Shown one piece after another: positions 36,001 through 44,672 of a stretch of DNA of 64,000 nucleotides (within the stretch, counting starts at the first letter, position 1; the number at the start of each line of letters is the position of its first letter). The position numbers were made by a program, and so were the translations under genes. The notes under the pieces are model-generated. The model saw only the letters and a program-made list of their open reading frames with translations, was not told where the DNA came from and searched no databases. Origin of the DNA: Streptoalloteichus tenebrarius (GTDB lineage Bacteria > Actinomycetota > Actinomycetes > Mycobacteriales > Pseudonocardiaceae); contig NZ_JAMTCP010000006.1 of the NCBI RefSeq assembly GCF_024171885.1, positions 1 to 64,000 of the forward strand, read 5' to 3'.

Positions 36001-36896
36001 TAGCCGATCTCCTTCGCTCGGTCCCACATGGAAGCGAACACCTGACTGAACGTGACGAAGAGCCCTCGCACCCCTTCTTGTTTCTCGATGACAAGGGTCG
36101 GGCTCTCCACTCCGCGCGCGTCGGGTAGATAGGGCTGCACAACACACTTACGTCTGTCGATGAGAATGATGTTGAACCGGATCGCCTCGTCGTAGGTCCG
36201 AATCCTGAGGCGCGCCCGAGCGCCGTCGGAAAGCTTGCTCGCCAGCCTGCGTAGGGCCTGGATGTTCAGGCTGGTGAGCGTTGCCAAGACTCCCGGCGGG
36301 TGCGCTTCTTCGCGCTCGCGAACCTTGATGTTCTCCCCCTCGGGGTCGAGGAACAGGCAGTTGATCTCGGTTCCCGTTTCCAGGGAGTCAATGAGGTTTC
36401 TGTCGGAGTACTGTTGGCAGATCATGTTCAACGACAGGCCGGAGACGCATAGTTCTTTGGCCCCATCGAAGAGTTGCTGTGGCGGCATTTGGTGTAGAAA
36501 CTCGGCACGCGTGGGAAAGACGGCTGTGACGTCCGCGAGCTGAGCGCCCAGGACAAGCGTGGTGCCTGCCGTTGGTGTCGCTGGCGCGTGAGATGGTTTT
36601 TCAGATTCGCGTGGCAGGTCGGGCGGATTGTCAATGTCTCCGTCGTAGGGTGAAAGTAGTTGCTCCGCTGTCCAGCCGGGAAACATGCGTTCGAGGATGC
36701 GACAGTGGTCCGCGTAGGGGAGGCCGAGAAGCTCCCCGGAAAGCCAACGGTAGAACTGCGCCTTGCTCGGGTGGTGTCCAACAAGGTCGGGCTCGAACTG
36801 TCGCGCAACTCTGTCGTACTCCTTACAAAACGCACGGTGCCCTTGGAGGTGCCGCTGTCGGAGCAAGACCTTAAGGAGTGTTGCCGACGTCGTCAT
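36000..36896 (-). CDS. Helix-turn-helix protein with DUF5919 domain
   Basis: Protein of 298 residues. The N-terminal part (LRQRHLQGHRAFCKEYDRVA ... PSKAQFYRWLSGELLGLPY) is a helix-turn-helix-like domain seen in actinomycete regulators. The C-terminal part (GAKELCVSGLSLNMICQQYS, GTEINCLFLDPEGENIKVRE) matches DUF5919, which has a phospholipase-D-like fold. A role as ligand-sensing regulator of the adjoining phosphatase gene is plausible but unproven. Upstream lies an unusual promoter with repeated gacga units. Confidence 0.75.
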   Translation of the reverse strand: MTTSATLLKVLLRQRHLQGHRAFCKEYDRVARQFEPDLVGHHPSKAQFYRWLSGELLGLPYADHCRILERMFPGWTAEQLLSPYDGDIDNPPDLPRESEKPSHAPATPTAGTTLVLGAQLADVTAVFPTRAEFLHQMPPQQLFDGAKELCVSGLSLNMICQQYSDRNLIDSLETGTEINCLFLDPEGENIKVREREEAHPPGVLATLTSLNIQALRRLASKLSDGARARLRIRTYDEAIRFNIILIDRRKCVVQPYLPDARGVESPTLVIEKQEGVRGLFVTFSQVFASMWDRAKEIG

Positions 36897-37129
36897 CCGC
36901 TCTCCTGTGTCGCGTGACGAGACGAGACGAGACTAGCACACAGACGAGACATAGACGATACCACGTGAGACAAAGCGGTTTTAAACGCGACAGCGACGGT
37001 GTCGTGATGTGACCACGCGTCCGGTGAAGCTGGTTCCACAGCCGCTGAAGAGCACGGAAGTACCGATGCGGCAACTACGACAAAGCGCGGCATGGAAGCC
37101 GTAGAAGTTTCACGATGAGGAGTCACGTC
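36897..37129. promoter_or_regulatory. Divergent control region between DUF5919 gene and pra
   Basis: AT-richer than its surroundings. Near 36917-36935 are consecutive gacga units, with a further GACGAGAC copy about 20 bp on, plus a near-palindrome around ttttaaa (36982). No gene fits. Probably holds both promoters and operator sites for the element's regulators. Confidence 0.5.
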
Positions 37130-37170
37130 ATGGCGATGCCGAAGGGTACCGGTTCGCGATTCCGTTCGAG

Positions 37171-37611
37171 GTGGCGTTCCCGAAGGGCCTGGTGCTGGTG
37201 GGGGAGCTGGGGCCGGACACCGAGTACCAGTCGCGGGAGGACCGGGCGGCGGGCAAGCCGGTGCGGCAGCGGGTGGATGAGGCCACCGGGTTGCGGCAGT
37301 GGAAGGGCACGTTCACCGACCCGAGCGCGGAGAAGGAGCGCGACACCACCGTCACGGTGACGTTCCTGGCGGAGGTGCAGCCGGTGCCGACCACGCCGGA
37401 GTTGCTGCCGGGAACGGGGATGCGGATGGTCGAGCTGGACGGCTTGGCCGTCGTCCCGCGCGTGGTGGGCAGCGGGGAGTTCAAGACCCAGGGCTGGTCG
37501 TACTACGCGACCGGGTTCAAGGCGACTGGCGCTGCGGGCGGCGCGGCGGCGGGTCGGGCTGGTGGCGCGGGGAGCAAGCCGGCGGAGAAGCCGGACGGCA
37601 AGGCGGCGTAG
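37171..37611 (+). CDS. pra: Pra-like replication/excision activator, 5' end disturbed
   Basis: 146 residues from GTG 37171. The conserved body (EVAFPKGLVLVGELGPDTEY, RQRVDEATGLRQWKGTFTDP, TVTVTFLAEVQPVPTTPELL) resembles Pra, the activator of replication, integration and excision in pSAM2-type elements. The proper start appears to be ATG 37130 (GAGGAG upstream, MAMPKGTG), but that codon is in a different frame from the body. Reading past 37152 in the body frame gives YRFAIPFEVAF, so a short deletion near the GGTACCGGTT at 37143-37152 seems to have broken the gene. Translation from GTG 37171 would drop the first 14 or so residues. Confidence 0.6.
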   Translation: MAFPKGLVLVGELGPDTEYQSREDRAAGKPVRQRVDEATGLRQWKGTFTDPSAEKERDTTVTVTFLAEVQPVPTTPELLPGTGMRMVELDGLAVVPRVVGSGEFKTQGWSYYATGFKATGAAGGAAAGRAGGAGSKPAEKPDGKAA

Positions 37612-37614
37612 CCG

Positions 37615-38001
37615 ATGTACGCGGGGCGGGAGGGCGCGGTCCGGGTCTCCGAGCGGGCGCGTGAGGTCTTGGCGGCCTACGAGGTGGCGGCGCGGGTCGG
37701 AAACCGGTCGCTGTGTGACTCCTACGCGCTGTGTCTGGTGCGGTGGGTGTGCACGGTGCTGGGTGTTCGGCCGGGGTTCGCCCGTCTGCTGGTGGACGGC
37801 TGGATCGCGCTCACCGTCCCCGCGTCAACCGATGCGGGAGAGGACAACGGTGAACAGCAACATGACCAGTCCGAGCGGCCTGAGCGGGTGCGTGTCCGCC
37901 TCGCTGCTGGCCGGGTTGGAGGCCGGGCGGCCGGCGGCCGTTCCGGAGCGGTGGTGGGAGCAGGCGGCGTGCGCGGGTCTGGACCCGCACATGTTCGATG
38001 A
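37615..38001 (+). CDS. Hypothetical protein after pra
   Basis: 128 residues starting at ATG 37615, four bases after the pra stop. The first 75 residues look real (VRVSERAREVLAAYEVAARV, then SYALCLVRWVCTVLGVRPGF) with strong codon bias. The last 50 overlap the whiB-like gene in another frame, so the true 3' end may be shorter if there is a sequence error. Family not recognised. Confidence 0.45.
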   Translation: MYAGREGAVRVSERAREVLAAYEVAARVGNRSLCDSYALCLVRWVCTVLGVRPGFARLLVDGWIALTVPASTDAGEDNGEQQHDQSERPERVRVRLAAGRVGGRAAGGRSGAVVGAGGVRGSGPAHVR

Positions 38002-38182
38002 CGCCTCGCCGAGGGCGCGGGCGGTGTGCCGGGGGTGTCTGGTGCGGGTGGCGTGCGCGCGGGACCAACTGGCGTGGGAGGAGGCCTACAAGGTCCGGCG
38101 CAGGACGCGGGTGGGGATGTTCGGGGGGTTCACCCCGTACGAGCGGGCGGCGGCCAGTCGCCGGGCACGGGGGGTGGCGTGA
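37850..38182 (+). CDS. WhiB-family iron-sulfur regulator
   Basis: Protein of 110 residues. WhiB marks: WWEQAACAGLDPHMF (first cysteine), CRGCLVRVACARDQLAWEEA (three cysteines), and the GMFGGFTPYERAA turn, so all four cluster ligands are present. It likely binds a 4Fe-4S cluster and regulates element genes, as plasmid-borne Wbl proteins do. It starts at GTG 37850 (GAGAGGAC upstream). The stop overlaps the next gene's ATG (TGATG). Confidence 0.88.
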   Translation: MNSNMTSPSGLSGCVSASLLAGLEAGRPAAVPERWWEQAACAGLDPHMFDDASPRARAVCRGCLVRVACARDQLAWEEAYKVRRRTRVGMFGGFTPYERAAASRRARGVA

Positions 38183-38682
38183 TGCGTTGGGAGTGGGAGC
38201 GGCTGCCGTTGTCGGTGGTGTTGGAGTGCAACCGGATCGTCGCGGAGTCGATGAACGCCCTGGCCGAGCTGGCCGCGCGGGCGAATGAGCCGTTCGAGGC
38301 GACGCGCGGGCTGTGGTCGATGGTGATGACCGAGCGGGACCGGTTGACCCTGACGCTGGTGCGCAATGCCGGCCTGGATGAGGACTCCGCCTCGCAGTTG
38401 GCGGTGCGGTGGATGCGGGGTGGTTCGTGGCTTCCGCCGGAGGTGGCGGAGTGGGCGAAGACCGTTGAACACCCGGAGTCGGTGGTTCTGGCGCCGCGTG
38501 AGATGCGGGACGGGCACGGTGAGCTGCTGGTGGTCCCGGTCGGCGACGACGACCCGGAGCGGTTGTCGGTGGTCTGCCGGCGGTGCGGGTTCGAGATGGC
38601 GTCGGGGCCTGCGTCGATGCGGCCGGTGCTGCTGGGCCTGTTCGGCCTCCGTGTGCCCGACACCGATGGGGGTGCGGCGTGA
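38182..38682 (+). CDS. Element protein A, first copy
   Basis: 166 residues, family not recognised. It begins MRWEWERLPLSVVLECNRIV, has conserved ERDRLTLTLVRNAGLDEDSA, and a Cys-x-x-Cys near the end (VVCRRCGFEM). It is closely similar at DNA and protein level to the gene at 38747, so one is a tandem duplicate. The stop overlaps the GTG of a truncated copy of protein B. Confidence 0.65.
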   Translation: MRWEWERLPLSVVLECNRIVAESMNALAELAARANEPFEATRGLWSMVMTERDRLTLTLVRNAGLDEDSASQLAVRWMRGGSWLPPEVAEWAKTVEHPESVVLAPREMRDGHGELLVVPVGDDDPERLSVVCRRCGFEMASGPASMRPVLLGLFGLRVPDTDGGAA

Positions 38683-38747
38683 GTTGGGTGTCGGAGTACG
38701 TGGTGCTGGATTCGGCGGCGCAGACCCGGGCACGGGGGGTGGGGTGA
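38679..38747 (+). pseudogene. Truncated copy of protein B
   Basis: 22 codons starting GTG in a GTGA overlap with protein A. SEYVVLDSAAQTRAR matches the start of protein B at 39242; it then ends at a TGA beside the second copy of A. Created by the tandem duplication. Confidence 0.7.
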
Positions 38748-39604
38748 TGCGTCGGGAGTGGGCGCGGCTGCCGCTGTCGGTGGTGCTGGAGTGCAACCGG
38801 ATCGTCGCGGAGTCGATGAACGCCCTGGGTGAGCTGATCGGACGGGCGCATCAGCCGTTCGAGGCGACGCGCGGGTTGTGGTCGGCGGTGATGACCGAGC
38901 AGGACCGGCTGACCCTGACGTTGGTGGGAGACGCCGGCCTGCATACGGACATCGCTTCGGCTCTGGCGGTGCAGTGGATGCGAGGCGGTCCGTGGCTGCC
39001 GCCGCAGGTGGCCGAGCAGTCGGAGTCGGTTCTCCTGGCGGCACCTCCGCTGTGGGTTGGTGCTGACGAACTGTTCGTTGTCCCCGTCAATGAGGACGCC
39101 CCGGAGTGGTTGTCGGTGATCTGCCGGCGGTGCGGGGCCGAGGTGGAGTCAGGGCCGGCGTCGACGCTGCCTGCCTTGTTGGGTCTGTTTGGGCAACCGC
39201 ATCAGGGATGCCCGTGGAGGTGTCTCGTGCGTCGGTTGTCGGAGTACGTGGTGCTGGATTCGGCGGCGCAGACCCGGGCGCGGACGGTGCTGCACAACCT
39301 GCGGATCTATCAGGACGCGGTGCGGGCGTTGGTTGACGCCGGGACGTCGCTCGGTCCGGAGGGGCTGGAGTCGGAGCAGGACTGGGCGATGGCGTTGGAC
39401 CGGGCTGCCGACGGGGAGGGGTTGTGGGCGGACCTGGTGGAGGTGGTCACGGCCCGGTGGTTGGCGTGGCGGGCGTTGTGGCGGTCGTTGGAGGAGGACC
39501 ACAAGCGGTGGTTGGCCGCCCAGCAGCGGGAGGGGGAGTCGTCGGAGACACGACCGGTGCTGCGGCTGCTGAACCCGATGGAGATGCCGGACGGAAGGGA
39601 GTGA
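38747..39604 (+). CDS. Element protein A second copy fused in frame to protein B
   Basis: 285 residues. Residues 1-155 repeat protein A (REWARLPLSVVLECNRIVAE, VICRRCGAEVESGPAST), then with no stop the frame continues into protein B (RRLSEYVVLDSAAQTRARTV ... RLLNPMEMPDGRE). Protein B keeps its own ribosome site (GGAGG, 39216-39220) and GTG at 39227, so it may also be made separately (125 residues). Function unknown; similar small genes lie before the transfer gene in related elements. Confidence 0.65.
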   Translation: MRREWARLPLSVVLECNRIVAESMNALGELIGRAHQPFEATRGLWSAVMTEQDRLTLTLVGDAGLHTDIASALAVQWMRGGPWLPPQVAEQSESVLLAAPPLWVGADELFVVPVNEDAPEWLSVICRRCGAEVESGPASTLPALLGLFGQPHQGCPWRCLVRRLSEYVVLDSAAQTRARTVLHNLRIYQDAVRALVDAGTSLGPEGLESEQDWAMALDRAADGEGLWADLVEVVTARWLAWRALWRSLEEDHKRWLAAQQREGESSETRPVLRLLNPMEMPDGRE

Positions 39605-39611
39605 GGAGACC

Positions 39612-40130
39612 GTGTCGGTGGCGTTGGCGTGGCGGGTCGCTCGCGACCCGGGGGCGCTGGGTGAGGCGTTAGACGAGGTCGGGCAGGTGGCCACGGCCAC
39701 GGGTGAGGCCAAGATCAGCCTGCGCTACGCGCGGGTGCAGGTGGCGGTGACCGCGAAGGACGTGGCGGCGGAGTTCGAGGCGGCCCGGCGGTGTCTGGAG
39801 GCGGCAGCTCAACGGTTGGGCTCGGCCACCAACGCGGTGCGGGTGGCAGAAGACGAGGTGAGGTCGGTCCGGGACAGGGCAGGGGCGTTGTGCTCGGAGT
39901 GGGCGGCTGGGTTGTCGGGGGTCGCGGCGACGGCGGTGGAGGCCCTGGAGGCGGTGGAGACGCTGCGGGCGACGGCGACGGCGTTGGAGGAGATGGCCGG
40001 GCAGGCGTTGCGGCGGGCTGAGGACGCGGACCGGTCGCTGCTGGCGGCGTTGAGGGTCGCCGGGGACAAGGTCGACGTGGTGGCGGAGGACCTGGACGCG
40101 GTCCGGACCCGGCTGCGGGAGGCGTTGTAG
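39612..40130 (+). CDS. Coiled-coil protein of the transfer region
   Basis: 172 residues, alanine- and glutamate-rich, with long heptad-like helices (AAEFEAARRCLEAAAQRLGS, ALEAVETLRATATALEEMAG). No family recognised. It starts at GTG 39612, eight bases after the A-B fusion. Part of a tightly packed operon running to the transfer gene. Confidence 0.6.
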   Translation: MSVALAWRVARDPGALGEALDEVGQVATATGEAKISLRYARVQVAVTAKDVAAEFEAARRCLEAAAQRLGSATNAVRVAEDEVRSVRDRAGALCSEWAAGLSGVAATAVEALEAVETLRATATALEEMAGQALRRAEDADRSLLAALRVAGDKVDVVAEDLDAVRTRLREAL

Positions 40131-40132
40131 CC

Positions 40133-40426
40133 ATGAAGATCCGTCTGGAGGGAACGCAGAACGAGATCGCGGCGGCGGCAGTGCTCATCGCGCGGGTGCT
40201 GAACGTGCGGGAGGTGAGCCGCTTCTACCCCAACCATGGTGAGTCCACGCTCGGGCGGGTCTACCTCACCGTGGGTTCGCCGGTGACCCGGTCGGTGCGG
40301 GCGGAGGCGACGCGGTTGGACCGCCGACAGCGGCCGGTGCGGGCGGAGGCGACCCGGTTGGACCGCCCGCAGCGGCCGGCGCTGCCCGGCGGGGAGTCCG
40401 GTCGTGACGGCGGGGGCGGTGCGTGA
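40133..40426 (+). CDS. Small protein with tandem repeat
   Basis: 97 residues starting ATG 40133, two bases after the previous stop. The N-terminus (MKIRLEGTQNEIAAAAVLIA) has a strand-helix pattern. Two nearly identical 13-14-residue repeats follow (VRAEATRLDRRQRP and VRAEATRLDRPQRP), made by a 42-bp DNA duplication. Family not recognised. Confidence 0.6.
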   Translation: MKIRLEGTQNEIAAAAVLIARVLNVREVSRFYPNHGESTLGRVYLTVGSPVTRSVRAEATRLDRRQRPVRAEATRLDRPQRPALPGGESGRDGGGGA

Positions 40427-40677
40427 TGGCCAGCGTGAGCGCGGCGGACGTGATCGGGGTGATGCGGGACGTGGAGACGTTGAAGGACGCGGCCGTGACC
40501 GCCCGGCGGGTGCTCGCGGCGTTGGAGGACGCGGCCGGGGTGGTGGAGCGGGCGCGGGGTGACGTGGCCGGTATCGCCGGCTACGACTCCGGTGCTGGGG
40601 CGTTGGCCCGGGAGATCCTGGAGGTCTACGGGCAGGTGAAGCCGATCGCGGACCGCCTGGCGAAGTGGGCCGGGTGA
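40426..40677 (+). CDS. Small helical protein
   Basis: 83 residues. ATG 40426 shares its first base with the preceding stop codon. Helical sequence (DVIGVMRDVETLKDAAVTAR, ILEVYGQVKPIADRLAKWAG). Not recognised; packed in the same operon. Confidence 0.55.
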   Translation: MASVSAADVIGVMRDVETLKDAAVTARRVLAALEDAAGVVERARGDVAGIAGYDSGAGALAREILEVYGQVKPIADRLAKWAG

Positions 40678-40919
40678 GTGCGGTGTTCCTGGCCAAGCAC
40701 GCGGAGCGGCGTCGTCGGATGTTCGCGTTGCAGAACGCCGCCCACCGCATCCGGTTGGGGCAGTTCCATCTGCGGCAGGCGGCCACGGCGTTGGCGGCGG
40801 CGGAGGTCGGCCCGGAGTCCCCGGAGTGGGAGCGGCTGCATACCGCGATCGGTGCCGCTCACGGGCTGGAGTTGGAGTGGCGGTGGGCCGCCCTCGGTCG
40901 GAGGAGGCCACGCCGGTGA
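40674..40919 (+). CDS. Small basic protein
   Basis: 81 residues from GTG 40674 in a GTGA overlap. Basic helical start (FLAKHAERRRRMFALQNAAH) and tryptophan-rich end. Not recognised. Confidence 0.55.
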   Translation: MSAVFLAKHAERRRRMFALQNAAHRIRLGQFHLRQAATALAAAEVGPESPEWERLHTAIGAAHGLELEWRWAALGRRRPRR

Positions 40920-41137
40920 ACGCGGATGAGGACCTGGCGGTGCTGGGCCGGCTCCTGGGGGAGTTGGACGCCGCGCGGGACGAGTTGCGGGCGGTGACCG
41001 CGCCCTTGGTGGACGAGGTGGACGGCCCGGAGTGGGAGGCGGTGGACCGCGTCCGGCGGGGCCTGGGCGAGTTGGCCGCCTGGGTGGAGGACCTGCGGTC
41101 ACGCGTCATGCGGGAGATCGAGTCCCGCGACCAGTGA
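40916..41137 (+). CDS. Small acidic coiled-coil protein
   Basis: 73 residues from GTG 40916 in a GTGA overlap with the preceding gene. Acidic, helical (DLAVLGRLLGELDAARDELR, GLGELAAWVEDLRSRVMREI). Not recognised; last of the small genes before the transfer ATPase. Confidence 0.55.
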   Translation: MNADEDLAVLGRLLGELDAARDELRAVTAPLVDEVDGPEWEAVDRVRRGLGELAAWVEDLRSRVMREIESRDQ

Positions 41138-41263
41138 GGGAACAACCCATCTGAACCCCTTGTGGCCGGGGCGCGGGTGGTCCGGTGAGTCGTTGGCAGC
41201 GAAAGACCGGACTGTCCGTGCCCCTGGCCGGGGTCTCCCGTGGTGTCAGGAGGGTTTCAGGTT

Positions 41264-42901
41264 ATGGGCGCGGGTGGGGACGTGTCCAACATCGTTGCGT
41301 GGTTGAGCATCCATGGGGCCACGCTGGTGTGGTTACTGGTCGCGCTCGTCGGCGTGGCCGTGCTCTACAAGATCGCGACGTTGCTGCGGGCGGCCGGGGA
41401 GGTCGTCCGGGCGGTGGTCTGGGTGCTGGCGGCACCGTTCGTCGGTGCCTGGTGGGCGGGCAAGGGTCTGTGGTGGCTGGGCCGGCAGGCTCGCCGGTTC
41501 TGGCGGACCAGTCTCGGCTTCGTCGGTGCCGGCGGCCTGGTGCTGCTCGTCGGGGTGCCCCCGGCTGGCGTGCTCGCCACGCTCGCCCTGGTGGCGGGGA
41601 TCGCCGGGTGGTGCTGGTGGTTCGCCTGGCGTGAGTCGTTCACCCACTACATGGCGGGTCCGCTGCGGGGCTGGTGGCGGCGCTGGGCCGTCTACGCCCC
41701 ACGCTGGGACCGGTGGATGCGCCGGCTGGACCTGGTGGTCAGGGACGTGGTCGCCGAGACCAGCGAGGGTGTGCAGACGGTGGCGGCGGTGGCGGTGCCC
41801 CGGCTGGTGTGGGTGCGCTCCGACCCGTGGTGGGACACCCTGCGCGTCGCCCTGGCGGTGGGGCAGGCCCCGGAGGATGTCACCGGCAAGATCTCCCCTC
41901 TGCGGGCCGCGCTGCGCTCGGACCGGGTCCTGGTGCGGGAACCGGAACCGGGTGTGGTCGATATCGCGGTGCAACGCCGGGACCTGCTGGCCACCACGAT
42001 CCCGGCCCTGCCGATCCCGGACGTGGCCGGGGACCAGGTGGACCTGAGGACGGCCACCATTGGGCTGACGGAGTTCGGTGAGGCGTTCACCGTGCCCCTG
42101 CTCGGCGGGCACCTCCTCGGGGCCGGGGAGACCGGCGGCGGCAAGAGTTCCCTGCTGTGGTGCCCGATCCGGGCTGTCGCCCCGGCGGTGCGGGACGGCC
42201 TGGTCCGGCTGTGGGGGGTGGACCCGAAGGTGCTGGAGATGGCCATGTGCCGGCCGATCTTCCATCGTCTCGGGTTCGGCCCGGTCGACGCGCACGCGAT
42301 CCTGCTGGAGCTGCTGGACCTGATGCAGCAGCGCAAGCGGGAGTTGGCGGGCCGTTCCCGGCAGGTGACGATCAGTCGGGGCACGCCGCTGGAGCTGCTG
42401 TTTCTCGATGAGATCGGCGCGTTGTTGAAGTACCTGGGCACCCGCCAGCAACAGACTGTGCTGGCGCAGCTCCTGGCGCTGGTGCAGACCCAGGGGCGGG
42501 CGTTGGGGTTCGGGGTCTCCGCGTTCGTGCAGGACCCCTCGAAGGAGACGGTCCCGGTGCGGGACCTGTTCCCCAACCGGGTGTGTCTGCGGGTGCGGAC
42601 CTCCTCCCAGGTGGACATGGTCCTGGGTGAGGGCATGCGGGACCTCGGGGCGCTGGCCGACCGCATCCCCCACCACCTGCCCGGCGTCGGCTACGTCCGG
42701 TCGGAGGATCAGAAGGAAGCCGTGCGGGTCCGGGCCGCCCACGTCACCGATGACGACCTGGCCGACCTCGTCGCCCTCATCTGCCCCGGCGGGGCCTCGT
42801 TGAACTCCCCCATCCCTGAGGAGTACTTGGCCGCCGCGCGGGGCGACGACGGCGACGGCGGTGGCGGTGCGCGCCGGTCGAACCTGCGCCCGGTGGCCTG
42901 A
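41264..42901 (+). CDS. traSA: FtsK/SpoIIIE-type DNA translocase for conjugative transfer
   Basis: Protein of 545 residues. Hydrophobic segments at about 18-40, 48-65 and 88-122 anchor it in the membrane. Walker A GAGETGGGKS is at 286-295 and Walker B ELLFLDEIG at about 390. It resembles TraSA/TraB, a hexameric pump that moves double-stranded element DNA between mycelia without a relaxase. ATG 41264 has AGGAGG about 11 bases upstream. It lies between small genes and the replication initiator, as in pSAM2-like elements. Confidence 0.88.
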   Translation: MGAGGDVSNIVAWLSIHGATLVWLLVALVGVAVLYKIATLLRAAGEVVRAVVWVLAAPFVGAWWAGKGLWWLGRQARRFWRTSLGFVGAGGLVLLVGVPPAGVLATLALVAGIAGWCWWFAWRESFTHYMAGPLRGWWRRWAVYAPRWDRWMRRLDLVVRDVVAETSEGVQTVAAVAVPRLVWVRSDPWWDTLRVALAVGQAPEDVTGKISPLRAALRSDRVLVREPEPGVVDIAVQRRDLLATTIPALPIPDVAGDQVDLRTATIGLTEFGEAFTVPLLGGHLLGAGETGGGKSSLLWCPIRAVAPAVRDGLVRLWGVDPKVLEMAMCRPIFHRLGFGPVDAHAILLELLDLMQQRKRELAGRSRQVTISRGTPLELLFLDEIGALLKYLGTRQQQTVLAQLLALVQTQGRALGFGVSAFVQDPSKETVPVRDLFPNRVCLRVRTSSQVDMVLGEGMRDLGALADRIPHHLPGVGYVRSEDQKEAVRVRAAHVTDDDLADLVALICPGGASLNSPIPEEYLAAARGDDGDGGGGARRSNLRPVA

Positions 42902-42961
42902 CCCTCTCTCGGGCTCGCTGCCCGTTTCCTTGCTCCGTGTGACATGTCTCGGGGGACTGTC

Positions 42962-44656
42962 ATGTCTTCGCACGTCATCTCACCGAACACAGTGGACACC
43001 GAGTCTGTCCACACTGGTCAGCCTGAGTCGGACGGGTATGAGACCCGGGCGGACCGGCTGCGGAAGCCGAAGGCCTTGGACGTGGCCCGCGCGGTCGCCG
43101 AGCAGCACGGCGTGTGCGTGCGGCCGGTGGTCCGCGAACGCGTCGACCTGGACACCGGGCGGATCGACTACGTGCCCGTGCCCTGCGGGTCCACGCTCAC
43201 GTCGACGTGCCCGCCGTGCGCGGAGAAGAACCGCCGGCTCCGGATGGCCCAGTGCCGGGAGGGCTGGCACCTGGACACCGAACCGGACTTCACTCCCGAC
43301 CCGCCGACGGCGGAGCAGCGGGAGGTGCTGGAGGTCCGGGCGGACCTGGCCGCCGAGTACACCGAACTCCGCGACGCCGGGGACGTGGTGGGGGCGGAGT
43401 CGGTCCGGGACACCGTGGCCGAGCTGGACCAGGTGCTGCGGCAGCTCGGGGTCCGGGGCACGCTCCCGCCCCTCGATCCGCCGATCCGGCCGGTGCGGAA
43501 GCGGTCGACCCGTCGGCGGCAGGACGTGCCGAACCTGCCCCGGCGGCCGGTCGCCAAGCGCACGGTGGGGCGGGTGTTCGCCGGGCGCTACCGGCCCTCC
43601 ACCTTCGTGACCCTGACCTTGGACTCCTACGGCAAGGTCCACCCGGACGGGACCCCGGTTGATCCGGACACCTACGACTACCGGCGGGCCGCGCGGGACG
43701 CGGTGCACTTCGCGCGCCTGGTCGACCGGTTCGTGCAGAACCTCCGCCGTGTCGTCGGCTGGGACGTTCAGTACTTCGCCACCGTCGAACCTCAGCGGAG
43801 GCTGGCGCCGCACTGGCACGCCGCGATCCGCGGAGCGATCCCCCGCGCGGACCTGCGTGCGGTGGCGGCGGCCACCTACCACCAGGTGTGGTGGCCGCAC
43901 CATGACGAGCCCGTCTACGGCGGGGACCGGCTGCCGGTGTGGGACGACCGGGCCAAGGGCTTCGTCGACCCCACCACCAGGGTCGGGCTGCCCACCTGGG
44001 ATGAGGCCCTGGACGCGATCGGGGCCGACCCGGACGCCACCCCGGCCCACACCGTCTTCCTCGGCCCGCAGGTCCACGCCAAGGGCGTCCTGGGCGGCAC
44101 CGAGGAAGCCGGCCGGCACATCGGCTACCTGACCAAGTACCTGACCAAGTCCATCGATCAGGTGGTGGAGCCGGTTACCGACCGGCAGCGGCGGCACGCG
44201 GACCGGCTCCTGGCGGAGCTGAAGGTCACCCCCTGTTCGCCGCGCTGCCCGGTGTGGCTGCTCTACGGGGTCCAACCGAAGGGCGCGCGGCGGTCGATGG
44301 AACCCGGCGTGTGCCGGGGCAAGGCCCACCGGGCGACCACCCTGGGCATCCCCGGCCGGCGGGTCCTGGTCTCCCGGAAGTGGTCCGGCAAGTCGGTGGC
44401 CGACCACCGGCACGACCGGAAGGCGTTCGTCCTCGCGATGCTCCGCGAGATCGGCATCACCAAGCCCGACACCCCCTCCGCGCGGGTGTCGTGGGCACCG
44501 GTGCGGCCCGGTGACCCGGCCGTCCCACCCCGGGACCTACTGCTGCTCAAGGCCGTCGCGGAGCGGGTGCGGTGGCGGCGGGAGTACGACGCCGCCTTGC
44601 TGGCCGCCCACGGCCAACCACCCACCGACAGTTCGGCAATCCCACACGCCGCGTGA
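42962..44656 (+). CDS. repSA: RepSA-type rolling-circle replication initiator
   Basis: Protein of 564 residues. A CPPC motif (83-86) and other cysteines suggest a zinc site. The HUH nuclease motif is HWH in RLAPHWHAAIRG (284-286), and YLTKYLTK (about 410) carries candidate nicking tyrosines. It matches RepSA initiators of actinomycete integrative elements; the double-strand origin of such elements often lies within the gene. ATG 42962 (GGGGGAC upstream) is preferred to ATG 42944. Confidence 0.88.
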   Translation: MSSHVISPNTVDTESVHTGQPESDGYETRADRLRKPKALDVARAVAEQHGVCVRPVVRERVDLDTGRIDYVPVPCGSTLTSTCPPCAEKNRRLRMAQCREGWHLDTEPDFTPDPPTAEQREVLEVRADLAAEYTELRDAGDVVGAESVRDTVAELDQVLRQLGVRGTLPPLDPPIRPVRKRSTRRRQDVPNLPRRPVAKRTVGRVFAGRYRPSTFVTLTLDSYGKVHPDGTPVDPDTYDYRRAARDAVHFARLVDRFVQNLRRVVGWDVQYFATVEPQRRLAPHWHAAIRGAIPRADLRAVAAATYHQVWWPHHDEPVYGGDRLPVWDDRAKGFVDPTTRVGLPTWDEALDAIGADPDATPAHTVFLGPQVHAKGVLGGTEEAGRHIGYLTKYLTKSIDQVVEPVTDRQRRHADRLLAELKVTPCSPRCPVWLLYGVQPKGARRSMEPGVCRGKAHRATTLGIPGRRVLVSRKWSGKSVADHRHDRKAFVLAMLREIGITKPDTPSARVSWAPVRPGDPAVPPRDLLLLKAVAERVRWRREYDAALLAAHGQPPTDSSAIPHAA

Positions 44657-44672
44657 TCACCAAGGGGGAGGT

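Noticed and set aside
41137-41264. Transfer locus with short TraB recognition repeats before the transfer gene
   Set aside because: I could not find convincing 8-bp direct repeats there by eye.
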